Shown one piece after another: positions 40,392 through 49,352 of a stretch of DNA of 64,000 nt. How positions within the stretch are numbered: position 1 is the first letter of the stretch; the number at the start of each line of letters is the position of its first letter. Made by a program: the position numbers and the translations under genes. The notes under the pieces are model-generated. The model saw only the letters and a list, made by a program, of their open reading frames with translations, ran no database searches and was not told where the DNA came from. Source of the DNA: Arenibacter hampyeongensis (GTDB lineage: Bacteria > Bacteroidota > Bacteroidia > Flavobacteriales > Flavobacteriaceae); the NCBI RefSeq assembly GCF_002909255.1, contig NZ_PIOB01000007.1:153527-217526 (forward strand), written 5' to 3'.

Positions 40392-42200
40392 CTAATAGGA
40401 ATCACTTTTTCGTTTACTTCTTCTGTTTCCTGAACTACTGGAGGAGCCTCCTTTGGAGTCACTTCTATCCCTTCTTCTTCCTTTGTTTCTATCATTGTCT
40501 CTGGAATAACTTCCACCACCACTTCGGCTTCTGTCTCGTCTTCCTCGGCCGCCTCCGCCGCCTCCGCCTGGGCTTTTGGATACTTCTACGTTGACAAACC
40601 TTCCGTCTACCTTAAATTCGGTAAACGTTTTTAAAATCGCTTCGGTAGCGGATGCATCTGTGTTAAAGAACGAAAAACTGTCCTTTACGTCAACTTTAAA
40701 GATATCATCCTTATCTAAATTAACCGTGTCCCTTAAGAAATCCTTTAAAGTCATCCAATCATAGCCATCCTTTTCGCCAACATTGATGAAATATCTAACA
40801 TTGCCATCCGCTGGGATTCGGCTATCACCGTCTCTTGATCGTCCTCTTTCCCCACGATCGCCACGTTCTCCGGAATCAGAGGTATTTAAATCTTTGGTTT
40901 TGTTGTAATAATTAAAGAAGCGGGTAAATTCTACCGAGATTATTTTTTTGATAAGTTCTTCTCGGTCTATACCTTGAAGTACATCATTAATGGCTGGTAA
41001 GTAGTTATCTACCTCTTCGTTAATTTTTGTATCCTTAATTTTATTGGCCAAATGGTAAAGCTGTATCTCACAGATTTCCATTCCAGTAGGAATTTTTTTG
41101 GAAATAAAAGATTGTTGAACCTTGTTTTCGATAGCCTTGATTTTCCTAAGTTCACTTTTGGTGATGATTACCATGGAAATCCCAGATTTACCAGCTCTTC
41201 CTGTACGTCCACTACGGTGGGTATAGGTTTCTATTTCATCAGGTAATTGGTAATTGATTACATGCGTTATATCATCAACATCAATACCACGAGCTGCTAC
41301 GTCAGTTGCAACCAACATTTGTATTTGCTTCTTACGGAAGGAATTCATTACCAAGTCTCTTTGGTTTTGACTTAAATCCCCGTGAAGAGCACCTGCGTTG
41401 TAACCATCCTCTATCAACTTTTCGGCCACTTTTTGAGTGTCCCTTTTGGTTCTACAGAAAATAACGGAGAATATGTCAGGATTGGTATCTGCCAATCTTT
41501 TTAGAGCTGGATAACGATCTCGACCACCAACAACGTAGTATTCGTGCTGTACCGTACTTGCACCTGAATTTTTTGTTCCTACTGTAATTTCTTGCGGACT
41601 GTGCATGAACTTCTTGGCAATCACCGAGACTTCTCTTGGCATAGTAGCAGAAAACAACCAAGTTGACTTTTCTTTTGGGGTATTGGAAAGAATATCTTTG
41701 ATATCCTCCATAAAGCCCATATTCAACATTTCATCGGCCTCATCAAGAATACAATAGTCAATTTTGGAAATATCCACCAAGCCACGACCAATCATGTCCT
41801 TCATTCTACCTGGAGTAGCCACAACTATTTGGGCACCCCTTTTAATTTGTCTGGCCTGATCGGTAATACTTGCGCCACCATAGATTGCAACAACATTGAC
41901 CCCTTTTTCATATTTGGAATACAATGTAAGCTCATTGGTGATTTGCAAGCAAAGTTCCCTAGTAGGGGATAGGATCAACCCTTGGGTAGTCCTACTTGCA
42001 CTATCGATTTTTTGAATTAGTGGGAATCCAAAGGCGGCAGTTTTACCTGTTCCTGTTTGGGCCAATGCCACTAAATCGGTTTCGCTTTCCAATAAGATAG
42101 GAATAGCTTTTTCTTGTACTTCTGAAGGCGATTCAAATCCTAAATCAGAAATAGCATTTAATAGGGACTGTTTTAGCCCTAATGCTTCAAATTTTGTCAT
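40392..42200 (-). CDS. deaD: DEAD-box RNA helicase with DbpA-type RNA-binding domain and RGG-like tail
   Basis: A 602-residue helicase. Motifs in order: Q-motif (FEALGLKQSLLNAI), Walker A AQTGTGKTAAFGFP, PTRELCLQ, DEAD (ILDEADEMLN), SATMPRE, ARGIDVDDI and YTHRSGRTGRAGK. A DbpA/CsdA RNA-binding domain follows (about residues 475-555, VRYFINVGEKDGYDWMTLKD), then a Gly/Arg/Ser-rich basic tail (GGGGGGGRGRRDRSRSGGGS). It should unwind structured RNA in ribosome assembly and cold adaptation. No second gene is obviously coupled to it. The long disordered tail is typical for the phylum. Confidence 0.94.
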   Translation of the reverse strand: MTKFEALGLKQSLLNAISDLGFESPSEVQEKAIPILLESETDLVALAQTGTGKTAAFGFPLIQKIDSASRTTQGLILSPTRELCLQITNELTLYSKYEKGVNVVAIYGGASITDQARQIKRGAQIVVATPGRMKDMIGRGLVDISKIDYCILDEADEMLNMGFMEDIKDILSNTPKEKSTWLFSATMPREVSVIAKKFMHSPQEITVGTKNSGASTVQHEYYVVGGRDRYPALKRLADTNPDIFSVIFCRTKRDTQKVAEKLIEDGYNAGALHGDLSQNQRDLVMNSFRKKQIQMLVATDVAARGIDVDDITHVINYQLPDEIETYTHRSGRTGRAGKSGISMVIITKSELRKIKAIENKVQQSFISKKIPTGMEICEIQLYHLANKIKDTKINEEVDNYLPAINDVLQGIDREELIKKIISVEFTRFFNYYNKTKDLNTSDSGERGDRGERGRSRDGDSRIPADGNVRYFINVGEKDGYDWMTLKDFLRDTVNLDKDDIFKVDVKDSFSFFNTDASATEAILKTFTEFKVDGRFVNVEVSKSPGGGGGGGRGRRDRSRSGGGSYSRDNDRNKGRRRDRSDSKGGSSSSSGNRRSKRKSDSY

Positions 42201-42369
42201 AATATGTTTTAAATAATCGCAAATATGTATGTTGCATAGAGCGATTATTTTTATAACCTATTTAGACTCAGCGCAACACATGCTATACCAGCGGCGTTAA
42301 TTGAAGCGGCAAAGGTACTGTTTATTTTTCAATTAAAATATTTTATTTTAGAAGTGGTTTTTTAAGGTT

Positions 42370-43017
42370 TTATGGGGCCAAGGTAAATCCGTATATGGAG
42401 ATTACAATTCCAATGGCACCAAATACCAACATTAGGGCAATGAAGTTTTTTTGTAATTTTTTGTTGTCATGGATTATGATACAAACGGCGCCCAATACAA
42501 TACAGATTTGAAAAAATAATTTTCCCAGGTCAAATTTCTGGGTGGCAGAATCATAATCCTGGGTCAGCTTTTCCCATTCATTTATTCCTATGATCTTCCC
42601 CATTTCCCCGTCAAGGTCTTGTGACCAATGTTCTCTTGGAACATTGGATGAGCCTACTAGTATCTCTGTTTTTTCTGCCTCGTATTTTAATACCAAGGAT
42701 TTGGTCTGCACTATTTTTGCTTGAACATTTTTTATTCGATCATCGGGTATTATTCCGGTTTCCATGAGTACATTCAAATAATCCAGCTCGCTTTCCTTTA
42801 GGCTTTGTTTAATACTTTTGGACTGGTACCAATTGGAATAGTTTACTAATTTGTTGTGGGAAATCATCATCTCTTCCTCCAAATTGTTGTTTACAAGTTC
42901 CGCTATGGCCATGAATGCTGCAAAAACAGCAATAAGTATTCCTCCAACGGTTTCCGTACGTTGTAGTATTTTAGGGATAGATTTGGATCTTTCCACGGAA
43001 TTATTTTTTGCCATCAT
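42370..43017 (-). CDS. DUF4337-like membrane protein
   Basis: A 215-residue protein counted from the ATG at 43017; the longer start at 43038 would overlap rdgB further. It has one N-terminal membrane helix (about residues 25-40, VGGILIAVFAAFMAIAEL), a charged helical middle (about 45-150) and two C-terminal helices (FQICIVLGAVCIII and FIALMLVFGAIGIVISIYGF). This arrangement resembles DUF4337, a family of unknown function. The gene overlaps the end of rdgB by about 17 bp, so it is translated from the same message. Family membership is moderate, topology is clear. Confidence 0.65.
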   Translation of the reverse strand: MMAKNNSVERSKSIPKILQRTETVGGILIAVFAAFMAIAELVNNNLEEEMMISHNKLVNYSNWYQSKSIKQSLKESELDYLNVLMETGIIPDDRIKNVQAKIVQTKSLVLKYEAEKTEILVGSSNVPREHWSQDLDGEMGKIIGINEWEKLTQDYDSATQKFDLGKLFFQICIVLGAVCIIIHDNKKLQKNFIALMLVFGAIGIVISIYGFTLAP

Positions 43018-43591
43018 TGTAGTTTTTGAAAAATGCAAGTAATTGTTGTATTGCTTTTGCCCGGTGACTTATTTCGTTTTTTACGGACAAAGGTAATTCT
43101 GCAAAAGTTTGGTCATATCCTTTGGGTTTAAAAATAGGGTCGTATCCGAAACCTTTTTCACCTTTTTTTGTAGTGGTTATTTCACCATTCACAATTCCTT
43201 TGAAAAGTAACGTTTCATTGTTTAGATTTAGGGCGATTACAGTTTTGAAATGCGCCGATCGGTTGGGTTGGTCTTGCAATAGGAGCATTAACTTGTCCAT
43301 GTTGTCATCGGCGTTTTTTTGTTCACCTGCATACCGTGCTGAATATACCCCTGGCTCCCCATCCAAAGCATCCACTAAAAGTCCGGTGTCGTCTGCAAAA
43401 CACGGGTAGCCATAATTTTCAGTGACAAAATTGGCCTTGATGATTGCATTGCCTTCCAAATTGGTTGCGGTTTCCGGAATTTCATCCAAACAGCCAATGT
43501 CTTCCAAAGACAGCAGCTCTATCTCCTTGGGAAATAGGACTTGAACCTCTTTTAGTTTGTTGCTATTATGTGTTGCAAATACCAATTGCAT
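43001..43591 (-). CDS. rdgB: XTP/dITP pyrophosphatase (non-canonical purine NTP hydrolase)
   Basis: A 196-residue Ham1/RdgB protein that hydrolyses (d)ITP and XTP to monophosphates, keeping deaminated purines out of DNA. Signatures are VFATHNSNKLKEVQ at the N-terminus, CFADDTGLLVDALDGEPGVY (about 59-78) and KGEKGFGYDPIFKPKGYDQTFAEL (here in part: GFGYDPIFKPKGYDQ). SHRAKAI near the C-terminus contacts the base. Length and motif spacing are typical. It heads a minus-strand pair with the DUF4337-like gene. Confidence 0.95.
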   Translation of the reverse strand: MQLVFATHNSNKLKEVQVLFPKEIELLSLEDIGCLDEIPETATNLEGNAIIKANFVTENYGYPCFADDTGLLVDALDGEPGVYSARYAGEQKNADDNMDKLMLLLQDQPNRSAHFKTVIALNLNNETLLFKGIVNGEITTTKKGEKGFGYDPIFKPKGYDQTFAELPLSVKNEISHRAKAIQQLLAFFKNYNDGKK

Positions 43592-43700
43592 TCAATATGA
43601 TTTTTATTGTTGTTTCATTTTTGGGCTGATTATCTTTTGGGGCAAATTAATTTAGAATGTCTAAAAGTAGTAATTTTATTGCCTTATCTTTTTATATTTT

Positions 43701-44153
43701 ATGAAGTTAAAAATACCACCCATTGTAGTCACTTTCCTGTTCGGATTGTTTATGTATCTATTGGCCAATTATTTACCAGTGGGTTATTTTGATTTTTTTG
43801 GTCGAAATTACTTAATGTATTTGCTTTGTTTTCTTGCACTTTTAATTGGGATTGTTTCATTGCTTCAGTTTTTTAGGTCTAAAACCAGTATAGACCCCCT
43901 TGCGCCGTCAAAGGTATCCAAATTGGTTACTGGTGGCCTTTATCAGTATTCCAGAAATCCAATGTATTTGGCTTTATTGCTTCTTCTTTTGGCCTGGGGT
44001 TTGTATTTGGGCAATGCCTTTAATACTCTTTTGGCGGCCGGTTTTGTATTTTATATGAATACCTTTCAGATTATTCCCGAGGAGGAGGTATTGACAAAGA
44101 AATTTGGTAAAGAGTTTCAAAAGTATTGTGTAATGGTTCGCCGTTGGTTTTAA
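43701..44153 (+). CDS. Isoprenylcysteine methyltransferase-like membrane protein
   Basis: A 150-residue integral membrane protein with four hydrophobic segments and the PEMT/ICMT C-terminal signature: VTGGLYQYSRNPMYLALLLL (about 72-91), then QIIPEEEVLTKKFGKEFQKY (about 121-140), which includes the Glu-Glu/Phe pattern of the SAM and lipid site. Related proteins methylate isoprenylcysteine or phospholipid head groups, but bacterial members this small are mostly uncharacterised. It is the first plus-strand gene before the SatD pair, 86 bp away. Confidence 0.82.
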   Translation: MKLKIPPIVVTFLFGLFMYLLANYLPVGYFDFFGRNYLMYLLCFLALLIGIVSLLQFFRSKTSIDPLAPSKVSKLVTGGLYQYSRNPMYLALLLLLLAWGLYLGNAFNTLLAAGFVFYMNTFQIIPEEEVLTKKFGKEFQKYCVMVRRWF

Positions 44154-44170
44154 TGATTACAACATAAGCT

Positions 44171-44239
44171 ATTTAACTTATAATTAATAATATTAGCGTT
44201 TTAACTTATATTTTTATATATTAGCGTTTTAACTTATAT
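44171..44239 (+). promoter_or_regulatory. Direct repeats upstream of the SatD gene, candidate operator
   Basis: The 21-bp sequence TATTAGCGTTTTAACTTATA(T) occurs perfectly at 44191-44211 and 44219-44239, 28 bp apart. A third, partial copy (TTTAACTTATA) is at 44172-44182. The second copy abuts the ATG at 44240, so binding there would block translation initiation or transcription. I infer an operator for the HTH protein encoded next, or for another regulator. Confidence 0.6.
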
Positions 44240-44851
44240 ATGATTGCAATAATTACAGGGGATATTATTAATTCTGACCGCTATGAGGCCTCGGAATGGA
44301 TGGGTATTCTAAAACCATATCTTGGGCTACAAGGGGAAACACCGACGGATTGGGAAATTTATAGAGGCGATGAATTTCAAATAAGGACAACTCCAGAAAG
44401 AGCCTTGCAAATGGCGATACGGATTAAGGCTCTTATTAAAACCATCAATAAGCTGGATGTAAGAATGGGCATAGGCCTGGGGTCTGAAACCTTTGTAGGT
44501 AGTAGTGTGAGCCAATCCAACGGAAAGGCCTATCAACGTTCCGGAAGAATTTTTGAAACCTTAAAAGAGCAAAAGCTTAATTTGGCCATAGTAACCGGTA
44601 ATGAAGATAGGGATAATACCTTGAACCTAATGTTGAAGCTAGCCTTGAATTTTATGGACGATTGGTCTACCGTTTCTGCACAGATGGTAAGTTTGTCACT
44701 GGAAAAACCGAACGTTTCCCAACAAGAGGTTGCGGATCAATTAAAGATAAGGCAATCGGCGGTAAGCCAGCGCTTAAAGCGGGCTAGGATGGATTTGGTG
44801 TTGGATATTTTGGCATATTACCAAGAAAATCTAAAACATATTAACGAATGA
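44240..44851 (+). CDS. SatD-family protein: cyclase/GGDEF-like domain plus sigma-type HTH
   Basis: A 203-residue soluble protein. The N-terminal ~120 residues read like a small palm-fold nucleotidyl cyclase: IITGDII with Asp8, YRGDEFQI (Asp44), a helix ALQMAIRIKALIK, and VRMGIGLGSETFVG at 74-87. These mirror the order FaDI...GDxF...riGIhtG in class III cyclases and GGDEF domains. The C-terminus (about 158-190, VSQQEVADQLKIRQSAVSQR) is a helix-turn-helix like sigma region 4. It overlaps the DUF3307 gene by 4 bp (ATGA). SatD was named in Streptococcus mutans; its activity is unknown to me. The cyclase comparison is my inference. Confidence 0.75.
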   Translation: MIAIITGDIINSDRYEASEWMGILKPYLGLQGETPTDWEIYRGDEFQIRTTPERALQMAIRIKALIKTINKLDVRMGIGLGSETFVGSSVSQSNGKAYQRSGRIFETLKEQKLNLAIVTGNEDRDNTLNLMLKLALNFMDDWSTVSAQMVSLSLEKPNVSQQEVADQLKIRQSAVSQRLKRARMDLVLDILAYYQENLKHINE

Positions 44852-45546
44852 TATTGTTCACTAAACTCTTGTTGGCCCATCTTCTGGGCGATTTTCTATT
44901 TCAACCCACCAAATGGGTAGTGCATAAAGAGGCCAACAAAATTGCCTCCATATACCTATACCTGCATATTTTGATTCATTTAGTTGTTACCATGCTGCTC
45001 TTGTGGGACATAAAACTATGGTGGTGGGCAGTAATAATAGCAATGTCACATTATATTATAGACCTATCAAAAATATATGCCAATCCTTACTTTAAAAATA
45101 AATCCATTCCATTTTTTATAGACCAGACATTACATCTTGTTGTACTTTATTGCTGTGCGTTTAATTCTGATCTATTAGGTAATACCATAGGTCTTATAAA
45201 AGAAATAAATTGGCCATTGGTTACAGCAGTGGTATTTGTAAGTTATCCAGCTTCCATCATCATGGCAAAATTACTGGAAGGTATGTCGGACAGAATAGAG
45301 TTGGATCATAAATCCCTTCCCAATGCAGGAAAGTACATTGGCATAATTGAACGATTGTTTGTATTGGTCTTTATTATTTTGGGAAGATGGGAGGCCATAG
45401 GTTTATTGATAACAGCCAAATCGGTTTTTAGGTTTAATGATCTTAAGGAAAGTAACTCAAGAAAGCTCACCGAATATATATTGATCGGTACCTTATTGAG
45501 TTTTGGACTTGCAATTTTAGCGGGTTTAATTTTTTTAAGCACCTAG
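44848..45546 (+). CDS. DUF3307 membrane protein, partner of SatD
   Basis: A 232-residue membrane protein with the DUF3307 N-terminal signature LLLAHLLGDFLFQPTKWVVH, where the Asp and His are conserved. About six hydrophobic helices follow (for example LYLHILIHLVVTMLLLW and VLVFIILGRWEAIGLLI). No known catalytic residues are evident. Its ATG overlaps the SatD stop codon, so the two proteins are made together. I infer that the membrane protein either senses a signal or is the output of the SatD module. Function is unknown. Confidence 0.75.
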   Translation: MILFTKLLLAHLLGDFLFQPTKWVVHKEANKIASIYLYLHILIHLVVTMLLLWDIKLWWWAVIIAMSHYIIDLSKIYANPYFKNKSIPFFIDQTLHLVVLYCCAFNSDLLGNTIGLIKEINWPLVTAVVFVSYPASIIMAKLLEGMSDRIELDHKSLPNAGKYIGIIERLFVLVFIILGRWEAIGLLITAKSVFRFNDLKESNSRKLTEYILIGTLLSFGLAILAGLIFLST

Positions 45547-45767
45547 GATAAGGCTGAATGCCTAAACAAGGACTATCATATCTGCCAATAGCCGTAATAT
45601 AAATTTATGCCCACCACTAATAATTGTCCATTTGAAAAATATCCTGTGAGATGTAGGGAAGGCAGATTTTATTAATTCCTCAATTTTAAGGATGTAAAAA
45701 AATCAATTTCTCACATATTAAGGTGAAAATCCAAGGGTCGATTACTTTTCTTAACAAGTATAGGAAG

Positions 45768-45793
45768 TTGGACAAAAATTATTCATACTTTTG
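45768..45793 (+). promoter_or_regulatory. Promoter of the SerB-SerA fusion gene
   Basis: TTG at 45768-45770 and TACTTTTG at 45786-45793 match the Bacteroidetes -33/-7 pattern with a somewhat short 15-base spacer. The ATG follows 20 bases after the -7 element, so the leader is short. Confidence 0.65.
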
Positions 45794-45813
45794 CCCCTTA
45801 AAATTCAGATTCA

Positions 45814-47706
45814 ATGGTTGCGGCAGGCAGAAAATATGTGTTTGATTTTGATAGTACCCTAACTAGGGTAGAGGCGCTGGATGTTTTAGCGGAAATTACG
45901 CTAAATGGAAGGTCGGATAAGGATGAAATTATTCGGGAAATTCAGAAAATAACTAATTTGGGTATAGATGGGGATATTTCCTTTACCCAATCTTTGGAAA
46001 AAAGAATTAAGTTATTAAACGCCCATAAAGACGATTTGGACAATTTGGTCCAGCTACTACGCCAGAAGATATCCAAGTCAATAGAATCCAATAAGGAATT
46101 TTTTCATAATTATTCAGATGATATTTATGTTATTTCCTGCGGTTTTAAAGAGTTTATAGACCCCATAGTTGCTGAATACAATATTCCTGCCGATCGAGTT
46201 TATGCAAATACTTTTAGATTTGACGAAAACGGGAAGATAATTGGATTTGACGAGGATAATGTTTTAGCCTTGCACAACGGTAAAATTGCCTGTTTAAAAA
46301 ACTTGGATCTACAAGGGGAAGTACAGGTAATTGGAGACGGTTATAGTGATTATGTAATGCGCGAAGCAGGTATTGCGGATAAATTTTTCGCATATACCGA
46401 GAATGTGCATAGAGAAAAGGCTGCGAGAAACGCAGACTATATTACACCTAATTTAGATGAATTTTTATTTGTGAACAAGTTGCCAAGAAAAATTTCCTAC
46501 CCAAAGAATAGAATTAAGATTTTATTGTTGGAAAATGTCCATCAAAATGCCTTCGATACCCTTTCTGAGGAAGGGTTTTCCGTAGAACTGTTAAAACATA
46601 GTTTAACGGAAGAAGAGCTGATCGAAAAAATAAAAGGAGTGCATGTCTTGGGAATACGCTCCAAGACCCAGGTTACCAAAAATGTTTTGGCTGCTGCGGA
46701 CAAGTTAATGGTAGTCGGTGCTTTCTGTATAGGTACTACCCAAATAGACTTGGATGCCTGTAAGAGAAAAGGAGTCGTTGTATTTAACGCCCCATATAGC
46801 AATACAAGGTCTGTTGTTGAATTGGCTATTGGTGAGATCATCATGTTGATGAGGAGCATATTTCCACGAAGTACTGAAATTCATGGTGGCCAATGGAATA
46901 AAACTGCAGCCAATTCAAAAGAGGTTAGGGGTAAAAACCTTGGAATTGTGGGCTACGGTAATATTGGAAAGCAATTGTCGGTATTGGCCGAAGCCTTGGG
47001 AATGCGCGTTTATTACTATGACGTGGGCGATCAATTGGCTTTGGGTAACGCCACTAAGTGCAGTACTTTGGAGGATTTGTTAAATGTATCGGATGTAGTC
47101 ACCTTACATATTGATGATAACAAGGCCAATAAGAATTTTATAGGGGAAAGGGAAATTAACCAAATGAAGGATGGCGCATTATTTGTAAATCTTTCAAGAG
47201 GATTTGTGGTAGATATTGAGGCCTTGGCCAACGCGCTTAAAAGTGGTAAAATTGCTGGTGCGGCAATAGATGTTTTTCCAGAGGAGCCACGAAGTAATGG
47301 TGAGTTTCTAACCGAACTTAAAGGTTTGGAGAACGTTATTCTAACTCCCCATATTGGTGGCAGTACCGAGGAAGCACAGCGCGATATTGCTGATTTTGTT
47401 CCTAACAAAATAATGGATTATATAAATTCTGGGAATACTGTCGATGCTGTCAATTTTCCAAATATTAGACTGCCTAAACAGGTCAATGCGCATCGTTTTT
47501 TACATATTCACAAGAATGTTCCTGGGGTTATGGCGAAAATCAACGAAGTTTTGGCACGTTACGATATGAACATATCTGGACAGTATCTTTCCACAGATAA
47601 TGAAGTAGGATATGTAATTTCGGATTTGGACAAAGAGTATAACAAGGATGTATTAAAGGCCCTTAAAAAAATAGATAATACTATTAAATTTAGGGTCCTA
47701 TATTAG
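45814..47706 (+). CDS. serBA: Bifunctional phosphoserine phosphatase / D-3-phosphoglycerate dehydrogenase
   Basis: A 630-residue natural fusion. Residues 1-~225 are a HAD-type phosphoserine phosphatase with motif I FDFDSTLTRVEALD (Asp11, Asp13), motif II ISCGF and motif IV VIGDGYSDYVM. Residues ~232-545 are a 3-phosphoglycerate dehydrogenase with GIVGYGNIGKQLSVLAEALG (about 376-395), a catalytic Arg in LGIRSKTQ, VNLSRGFVVD and the His in LTPHIGGSTEEAQRD. A C-terminal ACT domain (about 555-630, HIHKNVPGVMAKINEVLARY) is the usual serine sensor. The first and last steps of serine synthesis are thus joined; the SerC transaminase is not in this window. No stop or frameshift interrupts the frame. 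Confidence 0.93.
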   Translation: MVAAGRKYVFDFDSTLTRVEALDVLAEITLNGRSDKDEIIREIQKITNLGIDGDISFTQSLEKRIKLLNAHKDDLDNLVQLLRQKISKSIESNKEFFHNYSDDIYVISCGFKEFIDPIVAEYNIPADRVYANTFRFDENGKIIGFDEDNVLALHNGKIACLKNLDLQGEVQVIGDGYSDYVMREAGIADKFFAYTENVHREKAARNADYITPNLDEFLFVNKLPRKISYPKNRIKILLLENVHQNAFDTLSEEGFSVELLKHSLTEEELIEKIKGVHVLGIRSKTQVTKNVLAAADKLMVVGAFCIGTTQIDLDACKRKGVVVFNAPYSNTRSVVELAIGEIIMLMRSIFPRSTEIHGGQWNKTAANSKEVRGKNLGIVGYGNIGKQLSVLAEALGMRVYYYDVGDQLALGNATKCSTLEDLLNVSDVVTLHIDDNKANKNFIGEREINQMKDGALFVNLSRGFVVDIEALANALKSGKIAGAAIDVFPEEPRSNGEFLTELKGLENVILTPHIGGSTEEAQRDIADFVPNKIMDYINSGNTVDAVNFPNIRLPKQVNAHRFLHIHKNVPGVMAKINEVLARYDMNISGQYLSTDNEVGYVISDLDKEYNKDVLKALKKIDNTIKFRVLY

Positions 47707-47732
47707 ATTATAATTAGTAATCATACATGAAG

Positions 47733-47768
47733 AACTGCCTGAAATTCACTTTTAGGCAGTTTTTTTTG
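47733..47768 (+). terminator. Terminator after serBA
   Basis: AACTGCCT (47733-47740) pairs with AGGCAGTT (47754-47761), followed by a run of eight T. It lies between convergent serBA and rlmH. Confidence 0.85.
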
Positions 47769-47808
47769 TACTTATTTATTTAAAATTTTCTTGTTCAATT
47801 GCCCTGAA

Positions 47809-48282
47809 CTATTGGTGGTGGTAGGGTTCATTTCTTAATATGGTGAAGGCTCTGTACAATTGCTCCACTATAAACAACCGCACCATTTGATGTGAAAATG
47901 TCATTTTTGATAAACTTATTTTACTGCGGGATTTTTGATATACGGCTTCACTAAAACCATAAGGACCACCAACAACAAATACGAGTTGCCTTATGCCGGA
48001 ATTCATGTTTTTTTGGAGGTATTCAGAGAATTCCAATGAGGTCCTTTGTTTTCCGTTTTCATCTAGAAGCACCAGCAGATCGGTTGGGTTCAGCTTATTT
48101 AAAATGGCGTCCCCCTCTTTTTCCTTTTGTTGCTTTTCTGACAGATTTTTGGTATTCTTGATATCTGGGATTATTTCCAGTTCAAACTTTATATAGTGTT
48201 TTAGCCTATTTTGATATTCTTCAATTAATTGACTTAATTGAGCACTATCCGTTTTTCCCAGTACTAGAAGTTTTATGGTCAT
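47809..48282 (-). CDS. rlmH: 23S rRNA (pseudouridine1915-N3)-methyltransferase
   Basis: A 157-residue SPOUT methyltransferase counted from the ATG at 48282 (MTIKLLVLGKTDSAQL); the upstream start at 48315 adds 11 residues outside the family. RlmH methylates pseudouridine 1915 in helix 69 of 23S rRNA on assembled ribosomes. Signatures are LLVLLDENGKQRTSLEF, LVFVVGGPYGFSEAVYQ (SAM loop) and SLSKMTFSHQMVRLFIVEQLYRAF, here given in shorter form: MTFSHQMVRLFIVEQL, and the ending YHHQ. Length is typical. It is divergent from nadC. Confidence 0.95.
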   Translation of the reverse strand: MTIKLLVLGKTDSAQLSQLIEEYQNRLKHYIKFELEIIPDIKNTKNLSEKQQKEKEGDAILNKLNPTDLLVLLDENGKQRTSLEFSEYLQKNMNSGIRQLVFVVGGPYGFSEAVYQKSRSKISLSKMTFSHQMVRLFIVEQLYRAFTILRNEPYHHQ

Positions 48283-48494
48283 AAGCAAATGTAATATGCA
48301 ATTTTCTAATTCCAAAAAGAAGCTTCAGGGTTTAGAACTACAATTCTTGGAAGATCTCTTTTTTTAATTGGGAATAGTATACAATGTAAATAGTCTATTT
48401 GGTCTATTACATTTAAAACATTTCGTCTTTCAATGAAAAAACAAGGGAGGAATTGGACAAACATTTTAGTAAATTAGCAAGGAAAAAGAATTGC

Positions 48495-49352
48495 ATGATT
48501 TCAGAGGAACAATTTAAAACAGAGCTTGGTCTTATTATAAAAAATGCCGTTAGGGAAGATGTGGGTGACGGGGACCATAGCTCGCTAGCGTGCATTCCTG
48601 CCTCAGCAACGGGTAAAGCAAAGCTATTGGTCAAGGACAAGGGGATTATTGCGGGGGTAGATTTTGCTAAACTGGTCTTTCAATATGTTGATAAGAATTT
48701 AGAGGTGGAGGTGCTTATTAATGATGGGGCATCGGTGAAATTTGGAGATATTGCTTTTTATGTATCTGGAAGTTCACAAAGTATTCTTAAAGCGGAAAGA
48801 TTGGTTTTAAATGCTATGCAAAGAATGAGTGCTATTGCCACCAAGACCAACTATTTTGTAAAACTTTTGCAGGGAACGGACACCAAAATATTGGATACGC
48901 GAAAGACCACACCGGGTATAAGGGCACTTGAAAAATGGGCCGTTAAAATTGGCGGAGGTGAAAATCATAGATTTGCCCTGTATGATATGGTTATGTTAAA
49001 GGATAATCATATTGATTTTGCCGGGGGTATAACCAAAGCCATTGAAAAAACACGGAAATATCTTAAGGACAAGAATCTGGATTTAGAGATAATTGTGGAA
49101 GCTAGGAACCTAAGCGAGGTAGAAATTATTTTGAAGTCCGACGGAATTTATAGAATTCTATTGGATAATTTTAGCTTTGAGGATACCAGGAAAGCGGTAA
49201 AAATGATAGGTGATCAATGTCTAACGGAATCTTCAGGCGGAATAAATGAGGAAACTATTAGAAAATATGCTGAGTGTGGGGTAGATTTTATCTCATCGGG
49301 TGCCTTGACCCATTCTATCTACAATATGGACCTTAGTCTTAAAGCAGTATAG
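48495..49352 (+). CDS. nadC: Nicotinate-nucleotide pyrophosphorylase (carboxylating)
   Basis: A 285-residue quinolinate phosphoribosyltransferase counted from the ATG at 48495; a TTG at 48453 is in frame but gives a non-family extension. It converts quinolinate and PRPP to nicotinate mononucleotide in NAD synthesis. Signatures are REDVGDGDHSSLACIPA, NAMQRMSAIAT, ILDTRKTTPGIRALEKWAV (about residues 133-151), GGGENHR and MLKDNHIDFAGG, plus SSGGINEETI near the C-terminus. The next gene starts at the base after its stop codon. No NadA or NadB is adjacent. Confidence 0.95.
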   Translation: MISEEQFKTELGLIIKNAVREDVGDGDHSSLACIPASATGKAKLLVKDKGIIAGVDFAKLVFQYVDKNLEVEVLINDGASVKFGDIAFYVSGSSQSILKAERLVLNAMQRMSAIATKTNYFVKLLQGTDTKILDTRKTTPGIRALEKWAVKIGGGENHRFALYDMVMLKDNHIDFAGGITKAIEKTRKYLKDKNLDLEIIVEARNLSEVEIILKSDGIYRILLDNFSFEDTRKAVKMIGDQCLTESSGGINEETIRKYAECGVDFISSGALTHSIYNMDLSLKAV

